Shown one piece after another: positions 1-9,400 of a stretch of 20,273 nucleotides of DNA (its first letter is position 1; every line of letters starts with the position of its first letter). The position numbers and the translations under genes are program-made. Under the pieces are notes generated by a model. It searched no databases, was not told the origin of the DNA, and saw nothing but the letters and a program-made list of their open reading frames with translations. Source of the stretch: a virus; IMG/VR virus record IMGVR_UViG_3300042555_002696, positions 1 to 20,273 of that record; one strand, written 5' to 3'.

Positions 1-49
1 TAATCTCCGGTGGCGTTTGGTATGTGCGAAGAAGCGAGAACTTTGGCAT
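1..49 (-). CDS. 5' end of a further leftward gene (partial)
   Basis: An ATG on the minus strand at 49-47 opens a frame that stays open to the window edge (16 codons, starting MPKFSLLRTY). A purine-rich GAGAG lies about 4 bases upstream, over the end of the preceding oxygenase gene, whose TAA is at 51-53. The position just behind a tightly packed minus-strand cluster suggests the next gene of the same operon. Too little is visible to name a product. The start could be spurious. Confidence 0.4.
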   Translation of the reverse strand, partial: MPKFSLLRTYQTPPEI

Positions 50-50
50 C

Positions 51-698
51 TTACTCTCTTGAATCGTCGTAGTTAGACGGCAGATCATGGTTTCGATCAT
101 TGTAGTCAAACATCGTTACGGCGGAATACTTGACTCCGCTTGTCACCGGTTTTGCAGCGTGGGCAAATATGTACGTTGACGGGAATAGCACGATGTCTCC
201 GTACTCTGGCTTGAACTCGAGATCAAGATACGGGAACCATAGTTCACCGCCGTCGTACTCGTCGTTAAGGTACATCACCGATGACATTGTGCACGTGTAC
301 GAAAACCCGTGATCCGTGTGCACCTGGAAGTGCTGCTTCTCACCATAGCGAACATAGTTGATCGCCTCCATATAGTTGAGCCCGATGTTGTACCGCTGCT
401 GATAGTCTTCGACACAGCGACGGAGATTGACAACCGTATCGTTGTATATGTTGCGAAGCTCTTCAAACTGTGGCGGAAGATGCTGTAGATGGATATCGCC
501 GATCTTGCAGTCCACACAGTCGCGGTATTCAGGCATCTTTTGTGCATAGCCGACAAGTGCCTCCATCCACATAAACGGTGGAGTTGTGCTTTTGCCGATT
601 GTCTTTTCTAGACGATTGACAAGCTCAAGTTCTTTTGGCAGTGCGTTCTTGTAGACAAGAACTCCTAGACGTGGGTCACTTAGATATATCGGGTTCAT
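51..698 (-). CDS. Prolyl-4-hydroxylase-like 2OG-Fe(II) oxygenase
   Basis: A 215-residue protein of the double-stranded beta-helix 2-oxoglutarate/Fe(II) dioxygenase superfamily, which couples oxidative decarboxylation of 2-oxoglutarate to hydroxylation of a substrate. The facial triad is visible as H127-x-D129 (QVHTDHG) and H180 (FAHAAKP), with the typical YLNDEYDGGEL strand between them. The 2OG-anchoring basic residue is K190 (SGVKYSA), ten residues after the distal His. Lysine at this spacing is what collagen prolyl 4-hydroxylases use, whereas the two neighbouring paralogs have Arg. Residues 1-110 are a variable alpha/beta region. It is the last complete gene of a four-oxygenase cluster, starting 3 bases after the upstream stop, with no clear Shine-Dalgarno. 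The substrate is unknown. The nearby collagen-like fibres are an inferred candidate. Confidence 0.85.
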   Translation of the reverse strand: MNPIYLSDPRLGVLVYKNALPKELELVNRLEKTIGKSTTPPFMWMEALVGYAQKMPEYRDCVDCKIGDIHLQHLPPQFEELRNIYNDTVVNLRRCVEDYQQRYNIGLNYMEAINYVRYGEKQHFQVHTDHGFSYTCTMSSVMYLNDEYDGGELWFPYLDLEFKPEYGDIVLFPSTYIFAHAAKPVTSGVKYSAVTMFDYNDRNHDLPSNYDDSRE

Positions 699-701
699 AT
701 G

Positions 702-1385
702 TCAGTCTACAGACGCAAAGAATCCTTGCGACATGTATCTCTCTCCTTTTGTCACTGGTAAGACACCGTGCGCCATGTCTTCATGCCACACATGTGACCA
801 AAGAATAAGCGAGTTTGCCTTTGGTTTGATCTTTACACCGATTACCGGTATGACCAGTTCTCCGCCTTCGTAGTCATCATTGACATAATAGACGGCGGAA
901 AAATCTGTACTTAAATCTGGATTGGCGATAAACGTCCCGTCGCAGTGGAGATTCATGTGCCCACCTGCAGGAGCTCGAGACAACCACGGTCCACTTTCAT
1001 ATATTGTCTGGTTTCCATGAATGTCAGAGATCAACCGTTGAGTGACGCGCAGCATCGTCGATAGCGTTTCACCTGTGTGTTCATCGTATAGAAAGTGTGA
1101 CGTATTTGTGAGATCAACCATGTAGATCTTGTAGTTATCGCCGTGCCGGGTTCCGGTGTCATTCTTGTCGTCAGAGAGATACGAGCGCTGGTACTTGATG
1201 TCATGACGCTGCGAGTGTGTGTATTCTTTGTAGCGCATGTTCGAGCCGTATCCGATAAACTCAAAACTGTCGCCTTTGGATCTACAGTATGCGTCTACAG
1301 TCTGCCAGTCGCTTTCTGGCAGAAAGTCATTAAAGACAAGCACGCGTGGAGATAGAGCGTTATGCGGCTTCTTTCCTGCAATCAT
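702..1385 (-). CDS. 2OG-Fe(II) oxygenase, prolyl-hydroxylase-like
   Basis: A 227-residue 2-oxoglutarate/Fe(II) dioxygenase counted from the ATG at 1385. This start is preferred because GAGG (1394-1391) sits 5 bases upstream and overlaps the stop of the preceding gene. A longer frame begins at 1433 but would overlap that gene by 41 bases and lacks such a site. In the 227-residue numbering the iron ligands are H147-x-D149 (LHCDGTF) and H206 (MAHGVLP), and the 2OG-binding arginine is R216 (KGERYMS). VYYVNDDYEGGEL marks the core strands. The N-terminal 90 residues resemble neither neighbour, so the three P4H-like enzymes have diverged outside the catalytic core. That fits different substrates or different sites, though no function is shown by the sequence. 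Confidence 0.85.
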   Translation of the reverse strand: MIAGKKPHNALSPRVLVFNDFLPESDWQTVDAYCRSKGDSFEFIGYGSNMRYKEYTHSQRHDIKYQRSYLSDDKNDTGTRHGDNYKIYMVDLTNTSHFLYDEHTGETLSTMLRVTQRLISDIHGNQTIYESGPWLSRAPAGGHMNLHCDGTFIANPDLSTDFSAVYYVNDDYEGGELVIPVIGVKIKPKANSLILWSHVWHEDMAHGVLPVTKGERYMSQGFFASVD

Positions 1386-1390
1386 TCTGT

Positions 1391-1394
1391 CCTC
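1391..1394 (-). promoter_or_regulatory. Ribosome binding site that sets the 1385 start
   Basis: The minus strand reads TGAGGACAGAATG: the stop TGA of the preceding oxygenase overlaps a GAGG Shine-Dalgarno, followed 5 bases later by ATG. This is the only clear ribosome binding site in the oxygenase cluster and argues for the shorter protein with a 7-base intergenic gap. Confidence 0.6.
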
Positions 1395-2010
1395 ATTTGA
1401 CTGTGTAGAACACCGGTGACGTAAATCGTTCACCCTGTGTAATTGTCTTTACGCCATGTAGATAATGTATATCACCGGGGTGGATGACCGCGAGACCAGG
1501 TTCAGGTTTGACCACGATGTCTAGCTCTGGATAATATAATTCACCACCCTCAAAGTCGTCATTGTAGTAGAACAACGAGTTTATGTCATAGGCCTGAAAA
1601 GGATTTGGAGATCCGTCGAGCAGTTGTTTGTCCGCGTGCGGCTGCTGCTCTATCCCGGGGAACCACCTGATGATACACGGTGGACGTTTCTCAAGTTCGC
1701 AGTTGAATAGCTCTCCGGCAACGATCGCCATCTTGTCTATATATGAATCAATCAGCGCGTGAATCTCAGGACTTAGTCTCTGCAAGATCTCGCTTGAGCA
1801 TTGTCGATCTTTCCAATACCAAGAGCTGTACGTGCACGTCCCATCTTCGTTGTACGTGTCCTCCATGCCGTCGGTAAGCCACTCGTTTATTGTCTTTGAA
1901 AACGCATAGATCTTTTCCACGTCTTCGCGGTCAATAAAGTTTCTCAATATCTTTACATTTTGGGGACCAGTGCCAAAATATCCAGGTGGGATCTTCCAGG
2001 GTGAGTCCAT
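1393..2010 (-). CDS. 2OG-Fe(II) oxygenase, prolyl-hydroxylase-like
   Basis: A 205-residue dioxygenase of the same superfamily as its two downstream neighbours. The facial triad is H125-x-D127 (QQPHADKQ) and H185 (YLHGVKT), with R195 (QGERFTS) ten residues later to bind 2-oxoglutarate. SLFYYNDDFEGGEL is the conserved strand pair. Residues 106-123 hold a Cys/Pro-rich stretch before the first iron ligand. The gene starts 12 bases after the stop of the PhyH-type gene, with no recognisable Shine-Dalgarno, and stops 7 bases before the next start. Genes of this type are known from cyanophage and other aquatic phage genomes, mostly without proven substrates. It is probably cytosolic and acts on a phage or host protein during infection (inference). 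Confidence 0.85.
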   Translation of the reverse strand: MDSPWKIPPGYFGTGPQNVKILRNFIDREDVEKIYAFSKTINEWLTDGMEDTYNEDGTCTYSSWYWKDRQCSSEILQRLSPEIHALIDSYIDKMAIVAGELFNCELEKRPPCIIRWFPGIEQQPHADKQLLDGSPNPFQAYDINSLFYYNDDFEGGELYYPELDIVVKPEPGLAVIHPGDIHYLHGVKTITQGERFTSPVFYTVK

Positions 2011-2022
2011 AGATTGATTGTA

Positions 2023-2739
2023 TCAATGGACTACGTACAAAATCTCACCGTGTTTTTTGAGCTTATCTGGATACTCTGCTTCTGGGTTTTTTGACGAGTT
2101 ATACCTACCGATCATCGTGTGTCGTTCAATCGATAGACTAGTAGGTCTGCTGCCACGGTGCATTGCGTATCCACTCCAAAGCACGATGTCACCTCGTTTA
2201 CATAAGAACTTACGAGGTTCTTGCGCATGATCTACTATAGCTTTTTCGTAGTACTTCCAGCAAGAAGTTGCGTTTTCTGCGCAATTTTCTTTTGTGATTA
2301 CGTTCCAATCAATGTTCCAAAGATGTGAACCTTCAATAATCTCAAGCGGTCCTGACTCTTCTGTTGCATCTTGCAGACAGACCTGAACAACCACAAACTC
2401 GTCCCACGGCTTATCATCTGCGCCAAAGTAGTCAATATGCCAGTCAATCTGCGATGACCCGCGTCTCGCCTCAATTATTTGCAGCATATACTGCTGCCCA
2501 GACAGCGCCAAAAATCTTACAAGTGTCTCATGACAGATGATGTTTCGTATGATCTTGCTATTTATATATGCGGCTCGATCTGCAATGTACGAGGCATACG
2601 GAGGTATATCTGTATATTTTTCTCGAGGATATTCTTTCTCGAATGCGGTGATCAGTTCTTCATCGATGACGTTCTCAAGAACCGCAAAACCATTCTTTTC
2701 GTATTCTCTATACAGCTCTGAAAGACGAAGATCGTCCAT
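2023..2739 (-). CDS. Phytanoyl-CoA dioxygenase (PhyH)-family oxygenase
   Basis: A 238-residue protein with the PhyH pattern rather than the P4H pattern of its neighbours. H101-x-D103 (DWHIDYF) is followed by a long insert containing SGPLEIIEGSHLW, then GDIVLWSGYAMHRGS with the distal H194, and R206 (SIERHTM) for 2-oxoglutarate. The N-terminus (YREYEKNGFAVLENVID) is the classic opening of this family, in which the chain enters the fold through a GFAV/GY-VV strand. Family members hydroxylate lipids, amino acids and small metabolites, and a few halogenate; the Asp ligand here argues for hydroxylation. The gene follows the fibronectin-III gene by 6 bases and begins the oxygenase cluster. Its substrate cannot be read from the sequence. 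Confidence 0.85.
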   Translation of the reverse strand: MDDLRLSELYREYEKNGFAVLENVIDEELITAFEKEYPREKYTDIPPYASYIADRAAYINSKIIRNIICHETLVRFLALSGQQYMLQIIEARRGSSQIDWHIDYFGADDKPWDEFVVVQVCLQDATEESGPLEIIEGSHLWNIDWNVITKENCAENATSCWKYYEKAIVDHAQEPRKFLCKRGDIVLWSGYAMHRGSRPTSLSIERHTMIGRYNSSKNPEAEYPDKLKKHGEILYVVH

Positions 2740-2745
2740 CGGCGT

Positions 2746-3444
2746 CTACTTAAATACTGGTGGAAAAAACGGAGGAAAGAATGGAGGGAAAAATGGAGGA
2801 AAGAATGGAGGGAAAAATGGAGGAAAGAATGGAGGAAAGTATGGAGGCGCAACCGGCGTGACAGAGTTTGAAGAAGCAGAGTTAGGGCTATTACCAAATG
2901 CGCTTTCCGCTCTTACAACAAATGTGTATGCGGTTCCGTTTGTAAGACCAGTTACCGTTAGTGAGGTGACGTTGATACCAGTAGTAACAAGACCACCAGG
3001 GCTTGAAGTAGCCCTATATGTAACCGCGCCTGCCGCTGCAGTTCCAGTTGCACCCTGTGTAAAGGTTACGGTTGCTTGAGCGTTTCCAGCGGTTGCTGTT
3101 CCAATTGTCGGTGCGCTTGGCGCAACGCCTGGCGTAACCGAGCTTGAAGCCGCTGAAGAATCCGACTGTACGCCGCTTGATGAGGTGGCTCGTACGGTAA
3201 AGGTATAGGCAGTTCCGTTAGTAAGACCAGTAACTACAAGAGGCGACGAACTTCCAGTTGCGGTAAACCCACCAGGACTTGAAGTCGCTGTGTATGTGAC
3301 TGTTCCTTTTCCTATGTAGGTAGAAGCTGTAAACGCGACACTTACCTGCGTGTTGCCGACAGTTGGAGTTCCAATTGTTGGAGTGGTTGGCTTTTTACCG
3401 CCACTGTCTCTTAATACCATAGTGGTTAGATCGTACCATGTCAA
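2746..3444 (-). CDS. Fibronectin type III repeat protein with Pro/Phe repeat tail
   Basis: A 232-residue likely virion surface protein. Two fibronectin-III domains are visible, roughly residues 18-106 and 107-196. Each starts with a PTIGT-(P/A)-T-(V/A)-GN strand and carries ATSSPGG, then V-TGLTNGTAYTF-VRA, then SSVTP. The last 35 residues are a low-complexity tail of about seven PPFF tetrapeptides ending PPVFK. Fn3 domains are common on phage tails, where they are thought to bind cell-surface carbohydrates. The start is uncertain: the frame can begin at TTG 3444, six bases after the fibre stop, or at ATG 3420, and neither has a good Shine-Dalgarno. No signal peptide is seen. The gene lies between the giant fibre and the oxygenases, probably in one transcript. 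Confidence 0.7.
   Translation of the reverse strand: MTWYDLTTMVLRDSGGKKPTTPTIGTPTVGNTQVSVAFTASTYIGKGTVTYTATSSPGGFTATGSSSPLVVTGLTNGTAYTFTVRATSSSGVQSDSSAASSSVTPGVAPSAPTIGTATAGNAQATVTFTQGATGTAAAGAVTYRATSSPGGLVTTGINVTSLTVTGLTNGTAYTFVVRAESAFGNSPNSASSNSVTPVAPPYFPPFFPPFFPPFFPPFFPPFFPPFFPPVFK
2759..2848 (-). repeat. 12-bp tandem repeat encoding the PPFF tail
   Basis: Read on the plus strand, seven 12-base units span 2759-2842 with a half unit after. Two unit types, GGAGGAAAGAAT and GGAGGGAAAAAT, alternate, giving a 24-base higher-order period across 2771-2818. The edge units are degenerate (GGTGGAAAAAAC and GGAGGAAAGTAT). On the coding strand each unit gives Pro-Pro-Phe-Phe. The unit length is a multiple of three, so copy-number slippage would keep the frame. 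Confidence 0.9.
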
Positions 3445-3450
3445 CCATCA

Positions 3451-6400
3451 CTAGGCTGACAAGTCTCCAACGGCAACCCAGGTATCAGTTGCGCGCTTGA
3501 TCAGTGTAACCATTGACCACTGCGCACGTGTCTTCAGACCAGGTGTTCCGTTGATAGTTACGCCTGCCACCTGTGGAGTAATTGTGCACTGACCGGCGCC
3601 TGTCTGGAGAACTTGAATTTGAGAACCTACCGCAAACGCAACGTTTGCATTGGTAGGTACTGTAAGTACGTTTGCACTTGCCACGTTCATTTCTACTATC
3701 TTGTTCTTATCTGCTAGAACAAGTGTATATGACGCCGTCTGCGCGCTGGTTGAGATGTCAGCAAGTTTGCCAAGGTCAATCGCGGCAGTTGCGCTGATGT
3801 CAGCATTGACAATTACACCTGATCCAATCGCCGTGACACCAGCATTTGTGATTGTAACGTCACCTGTAACCGACACATACGTAGGCACACCGGTTGCGTT
3901 TGCAACTGGTATCTGCGCAGATGTTCCTGACGCAAGTTTGCTCAGTGCGATCGCGGCGGACGCGCTAACGTCTGCGTTGACGATAACACCCGTACCGATC
4001 GCAGTGACGCCAGCATTTGTAATCGTGACATCGCCGGTTACCGCTACAGACGTTGCAACGTTAGTTGCGTTACCTACAAGAATGTTTCCGCTCGTAAGAG
4101 CCGCGAGCTTGCTGTAGTCAATCGCCGCGCTAGCGTTTACATCTGCGTTGACAATTGCGCCTGATGCGATTGCAGTAACGCCTGCGTTTGTAATCGTGAC
4201 ATCTCCAGTAACTGCAACTGATGTCGCCACGTTAGTTGCGTTACCTACAAGAATGTTTCCAGATGTAAGTGAGTTTGTAAGAGCGCCAGAAAGTGTTACG
4301 GCGCCTGTCGAAGATATCGTCGCGCCACCGCTCATTGTCACCGCAGTAAGTACTCCGGTTGCATTTGCTACCAAGATCTGACCAGAGGATGCAGATGCAA
4401 GTTTGCTGTATGCGATTGCGGCTGACGCGTTTACGTCTGCGTCTACGATTACACCCGACGAGATTGCTGTTACACCAGTGTCGGAGATCGTAATGTCACC
4501 AGACTCTGACACCCATGTCGGTACGCCTGTTGCGTTTGCCACCAAGATCTGACCAGATGTGCCTGACGCCAACTTGCTTACCGCAATTGCCGCAGTCGCA
4601 CTAACATCTGCGTCAACAATGACGCCTGATCCAATCGCCGTTACACCTGCTCCAGTGATTGTTACGTCGCCGGTAACCGTGGTCGCCGTAATAACACCAG
4701 TAGTGGTTGTTCCGAGAAGTAACTGACCAGCAGTTGCGTTAGCAAGTTTGCTATGAGCTATAGCAGCAGAAGCATTAACATCGTCGTTAACAATTACTCC
4801 AGAGGCAATAGCCGTTACACCTGTATCAGAAATTGTTACGTCTCCAGTTTCAGCAACTGCTGTTGGGACTCCAGACGAGTTGTAAACGATGATGTTTCCA
4901 GCGGTGCTTGTTGCAAGTTTGCTCAGTGCAATTCCAGCAGAAGCGTTGATATCAGCGTTTGTTATTGCGCCAGCCGCGATTGCCATCGCGCCAGCGTTAT
5001 CAATAGTTACATCACCAGATGTAGACACATACGTAGGCACCCCGGTTGCATTGGCGACAATGATCTGCGCGGAGGTACCGGACGCAAGCTTGCTTAGTGC
5101 AATGGCGGCCGTCGTGCTTATATCTCCATTGGCAATTGTTCCGTCAAGAATCATCGCGCTTGTAACCGTGCCCGTCGGCAGGGTTACGGTACCTGTAAAC
5201 GTAGGACTAGCAAGCGGTGCGTAGTAGGTGCTAGCTTGTCCGTTTAGATACTGCGCGTTGAGGTTTGCAACCAATGTTGTCGAGTTAACAGCAAGCGGTG
5301 CGGTGCCAGTTGCAATTGTTGACTCAAGTGTGCGAACAACAACAGTTGAAGGTTCATAAGAAACGTTTGCCGTGTCAATTGGACTTACAGGCTCAGGCGC
5401 ATAGTTTGAGAAAAACTTCCACTTGCCGTCTGTAGCATCGCGGAACACGCCAGCATGATGGTACGTACCGTCATTGTAGTTACCGGCAATACCAAGGTCT
5501 GGGTTTGAGATGTTGCTGTTGTTATTTAAGTAGATAAATGGATCATCAATTGACAGACTATTTTGTGTATACGTATTGATATTTCCAGTGAGGTTTAAGT
5601 TTGCACCAATTGTTACGTCACCAGTAGTTGTCAAGCTTCCAAATGTAACGCTAGCTGTATTTGATACTGACTGGCCAATTGCAATCGTTGGTGTTGAACC
5701 TTCACCGGTATTTGAAGTTACCGTTACGCCAGTTCCACCGATGACTGACGCCGTGTAGTTTCCAGTTGTATCTGTTCCAAGAGCAACAGAGTTTGCCGCA
5801 ATTGTTGCAGAACCACCAGATGTAATTGTGATGTCTCCAGACACCTTGCCAAACACGTAGTCTGTAACTCGAGTAACTGCCGCCTTGCGGTTTGTTCCAG
5901 CACCACCGTCGTCGACAATGATCAAGTCTGCGTCAGCAAGTGCGGCTCCGATATCTGTGCCGCCGTCGATGTTGAGTGCCGAGAGCGACACCTTATCTGC
6001 AGTTGAAATCGTGGCAAGCTTTGTATCTACAATTGCAGCTGACGCGTTGATGTCACCGTTGACAATTGTTCCATCGGCAATCATTGTGCTCGTTACGGTT
6101 CCAGTATCACCTGTTGTGACAATAGTTCCTGTCACGTTTGGAATCGTGATTGTTCTATCAGCTGTTGGATCTGTAACAGTTAGTGTTGTCTCGAAGTTGT
6201 CTGGTGTTGCGCCTTCAAACACGACGTTGCCAGTGAGGTTCATGTCTACAAATGTCGGACTTGCTGACGTTGCAACACTCTGGCCAATTGCGATTGAAGG
6301 TGCGGATCCCTCTCCGGTATTTGACGAGATCGTGACGCCGGTGCCCGGTACGACAGTTCCTACGTAGTCACCAGTTGTGTCTACACCAAGTGCAACTGAG

Positions 6401-9400
6401 TTTGCCGCGATCGTTGTTGAGATGGCGGCGTCCGCTGAACCGTTAAACGATACAGAGCCAGTGACATCTCCTGTGAGAGAGATTGTTCGCGATGTTGTAA
6501 GTGTACTTGCGCTACCGGCAACGTTACCTGTGATATTTGCGGTGACTGTGTGGAACGAGACGTTTGATGAAGTACCAACAGCTTGTCCAATTGAGATAGA
6601 CGGTGCTGAACCTTCTCCAGTGTTTGAACTGATTGTTACACCAGTTCCAGGTACAACGGTACCGACATAGTCGCCAGTTGTATCTGTTCCCAACGCCACA
6701 GAGTTTGTTGCAATCGTTGCTGCAATTGACGCAGTCGCTGAACCGTCAAATGTTGCTGATCCTGTGACATCGCCTGTCAGCTGAATTGTGCGTGCGGTCG
6801 CAAGTTTTGTTGCAGTGCCGGCGTTTCCAGAGACGTTGCCAGTCACATCGCCTGTGATGTTCGCGGTGACGGTGTGGAATGCCACGTTTGCACTTGTCGC
6901 GACACTCTGTCCAATCGCAATCGAAGGAGATGAACCCTCGCCAGTGTTACTTGAGATCGTTACACCAGTGCCAGGTACGACTGTCTGTACGTAGCTTCCT
7001 GTTGTGTCTGTTCCTAGCGCGACGCTATTTGCACCAACGGTCGCGGTGATTGTTACATCAGATGAGCCGTCAAACGAAGCTGAACCACTGAGATCACCAC
7101 CAAGTGAGATCGTGCGTGCTGTTGAAAGAGTATTTGCTTTTCCAGCAGTACCTGAGATATTGCCGGTGATGTTTGCTGTAACTGTGTTGAACTGCACGTT
7201 TGCACTGGTTGCAACATCTTGACCGATCGCGATTGACGGAGATGAGCCTTCGCCGGTGTTTGACGAGACTGTTACACCGGTGCCGGGTACAACAGTTGAA
7301 AGATAATCTCCAGTTGTATCTGTTCCAAGCGCTACTGAGTTTGCCGCGATGGCTGTACTAATGGTTGCGTCAGCTGTGCCGTTGAATGATGCTGTTCCTG
7401 TTATGTCACCAGATAGTGTGATGTTGCGTGAGGTCTGCAATGCGGTTGCAGTGCCGGCGTTTCCAGAGACGCTACCAGTTACGTTGCCGGTAACATTGCC
7501 TGTAACGTTGGCTGTAACAGTATTGAATGACACGTTCGCGGATGTTGCAACGCTTTGACCGATCGCAATTGACGGTGCTGAACCTTCACCCGTATTTCCA
7601 GTGATTGTTACACCAGTACCTGGGACAACTGTCGCGAGGTAGTCGCCTGTTGTCTGTGATCCAAGCAAGATCTCAACGTTAGACCTTGTGTATCCAAGAA
7701 TGCGGCCATACCCGTCGGTTGTAACGTCTTGGATAAACACGGTGTTTGATCCGGTAAGAACATTGTTCTGCGTGATTGCTGGAAGGTCAATCGCATTTGA
7801 TGTTACAAGAATTCGTTCGTTGCTTGCTGTTGTTACGTTGATTGTGCGACCTGTTGATGTAAGACCGTTACCGATACCGAGACCAGCAACTCCACTTATT
7901 TCTTCAAACGTAATGCTGTCTGTTCCAACAACATGAATGCTTCCTGAGATAGATCCAGCTGACGATACAGCAAGGAAGCGTAGTCCCCACTCTGATCCAC
8001 TTGCAACATAAAATACGTCGCCAAACAAAACTTGATCTGTTGTTCCACCGTCAAAGTCTGTTGTTCGAGTAAGTTGCCAGTACTGACTCACGCCGCCAGT
8101 TGCTGTGACTTCATAGATTCCATTGTGGACCGTGTTTGACTGATTCTGTACGCAGATGCGGTTGCCAACTATCGGAGACACAGTGTCAACTGTTAGTGCA
8201 CCGTATGTTGTTGCCGTAAGCGTTGCGCCAGTCCCAGTACTGCCGTTTTGTCCAGCAGACCCGGCGGTGTACGTGGGCGAATTTGGAAGAGCTATTGTTG
8301 TTGCAAGACGAACTGGCTTGTGGAACGTCTCCTGTCCAAGTCGCGTCTCAAGAGTTGCTGTTGTGGTAAGCGGAGAATATGTCGAACCGTTTGTTGTTAT
8401 TTCCCAAACATCGCTTGATTCGTTCCAACGAAGCAACACATTTGTTGAGTCGCCACGTTCAATCTCAATGCCGGCGTTCAGTGTTGGCGAACCCGTGGCT
8501 CCAGAGTTGAGAACAACGATGTTGTCTTCAATAGTAAGTGTCTCAGTGTTGAGTGTTGTTGTGTTTCCGCTAACTGTCAGGTTGCCTGACACGGTGACGT
8601 TTGCGAATGTTACATCTGCCGTTGTTGCAACGCTCTGTCCGATGGCGATTGTTGGGGTTGCGCCTTCGCCAGTGTTGCTTGAAACCGTTACACCAGTTCC
8701 ACCGATAACTGTTGCGGTGTAGTCACCAACAGTGTCAGTGCCTAGGTTGATCTGGTCATTTACCCAAAGTGTTCCGTTGTACTTAAGGAAGTCTCCTGAT
8801 GTTTTGTCAACAATAGAAACATCGTGCAATTCGTCTAATTCGTACCCGTTTTGAGTAGCGACATAGATAATTCCGTTATTGGTTGCACGGACAACAACAC
8901 CAATAAATACCAAGTGGTCTGGGGCTACTGGTTTTGTTTTAGTAAATGCACCGTTCTCACCCAACCATAGAACATCACCAGCGGTATAACCAACGCTTAA
9001 GTCAATACCGTCAACATAACCACGAGTAACAATTGGACCATTGTTTGATGCAGTGATGTTTGCGCCAGCAACACCAATTGTTTTAGAGGATGTGGCATCA
9101 GAATTATTATCTGCACGTTTTACTGTTGCATGGTCACCAGTGGCACCAAACAAGTAAACGCACGTACCAGTGGTAATAGTGGTTGATTCTACGTTGCGAA
9201 CATAGGTAACAGTTGAGGCATAGGCGTTAACCCAGTTTGTTCCGTTGTACTCAAGAGTTTGAAATTCTGCTGGGTCAGTAATGACTACATCGCTGAGAAC
9301 ATCGATACTTCCAGATGCTCCGGTTGGACCAGTTGCTCCAGTTGCGCCTGTAGGACCAGTTGGTCCAGTGACGCTACTTGCCGCGCCGGTTGGGCCGGTT

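Noticed and set aside
702-1433. Longer start at 1433 for the second oxygenase
   Set aside because: It overlaps the preceding gene by 41 bases and lacks a Shine-Dalgarno; ATG 1385 with GAGG is better.
2759-2848. CRISPR-like array
   Set aside because: Units are contiguous 12-mers without spacers and are coding, so this is a tandem coding repeat.
2537-3079. Plus-strand frame with Gly-Gly-Lys-Asn repeats
   Set aside because: It is the antisense reading of the PPFF tandem array and spans parts of two well-supported minus-strand genes; no start signal.
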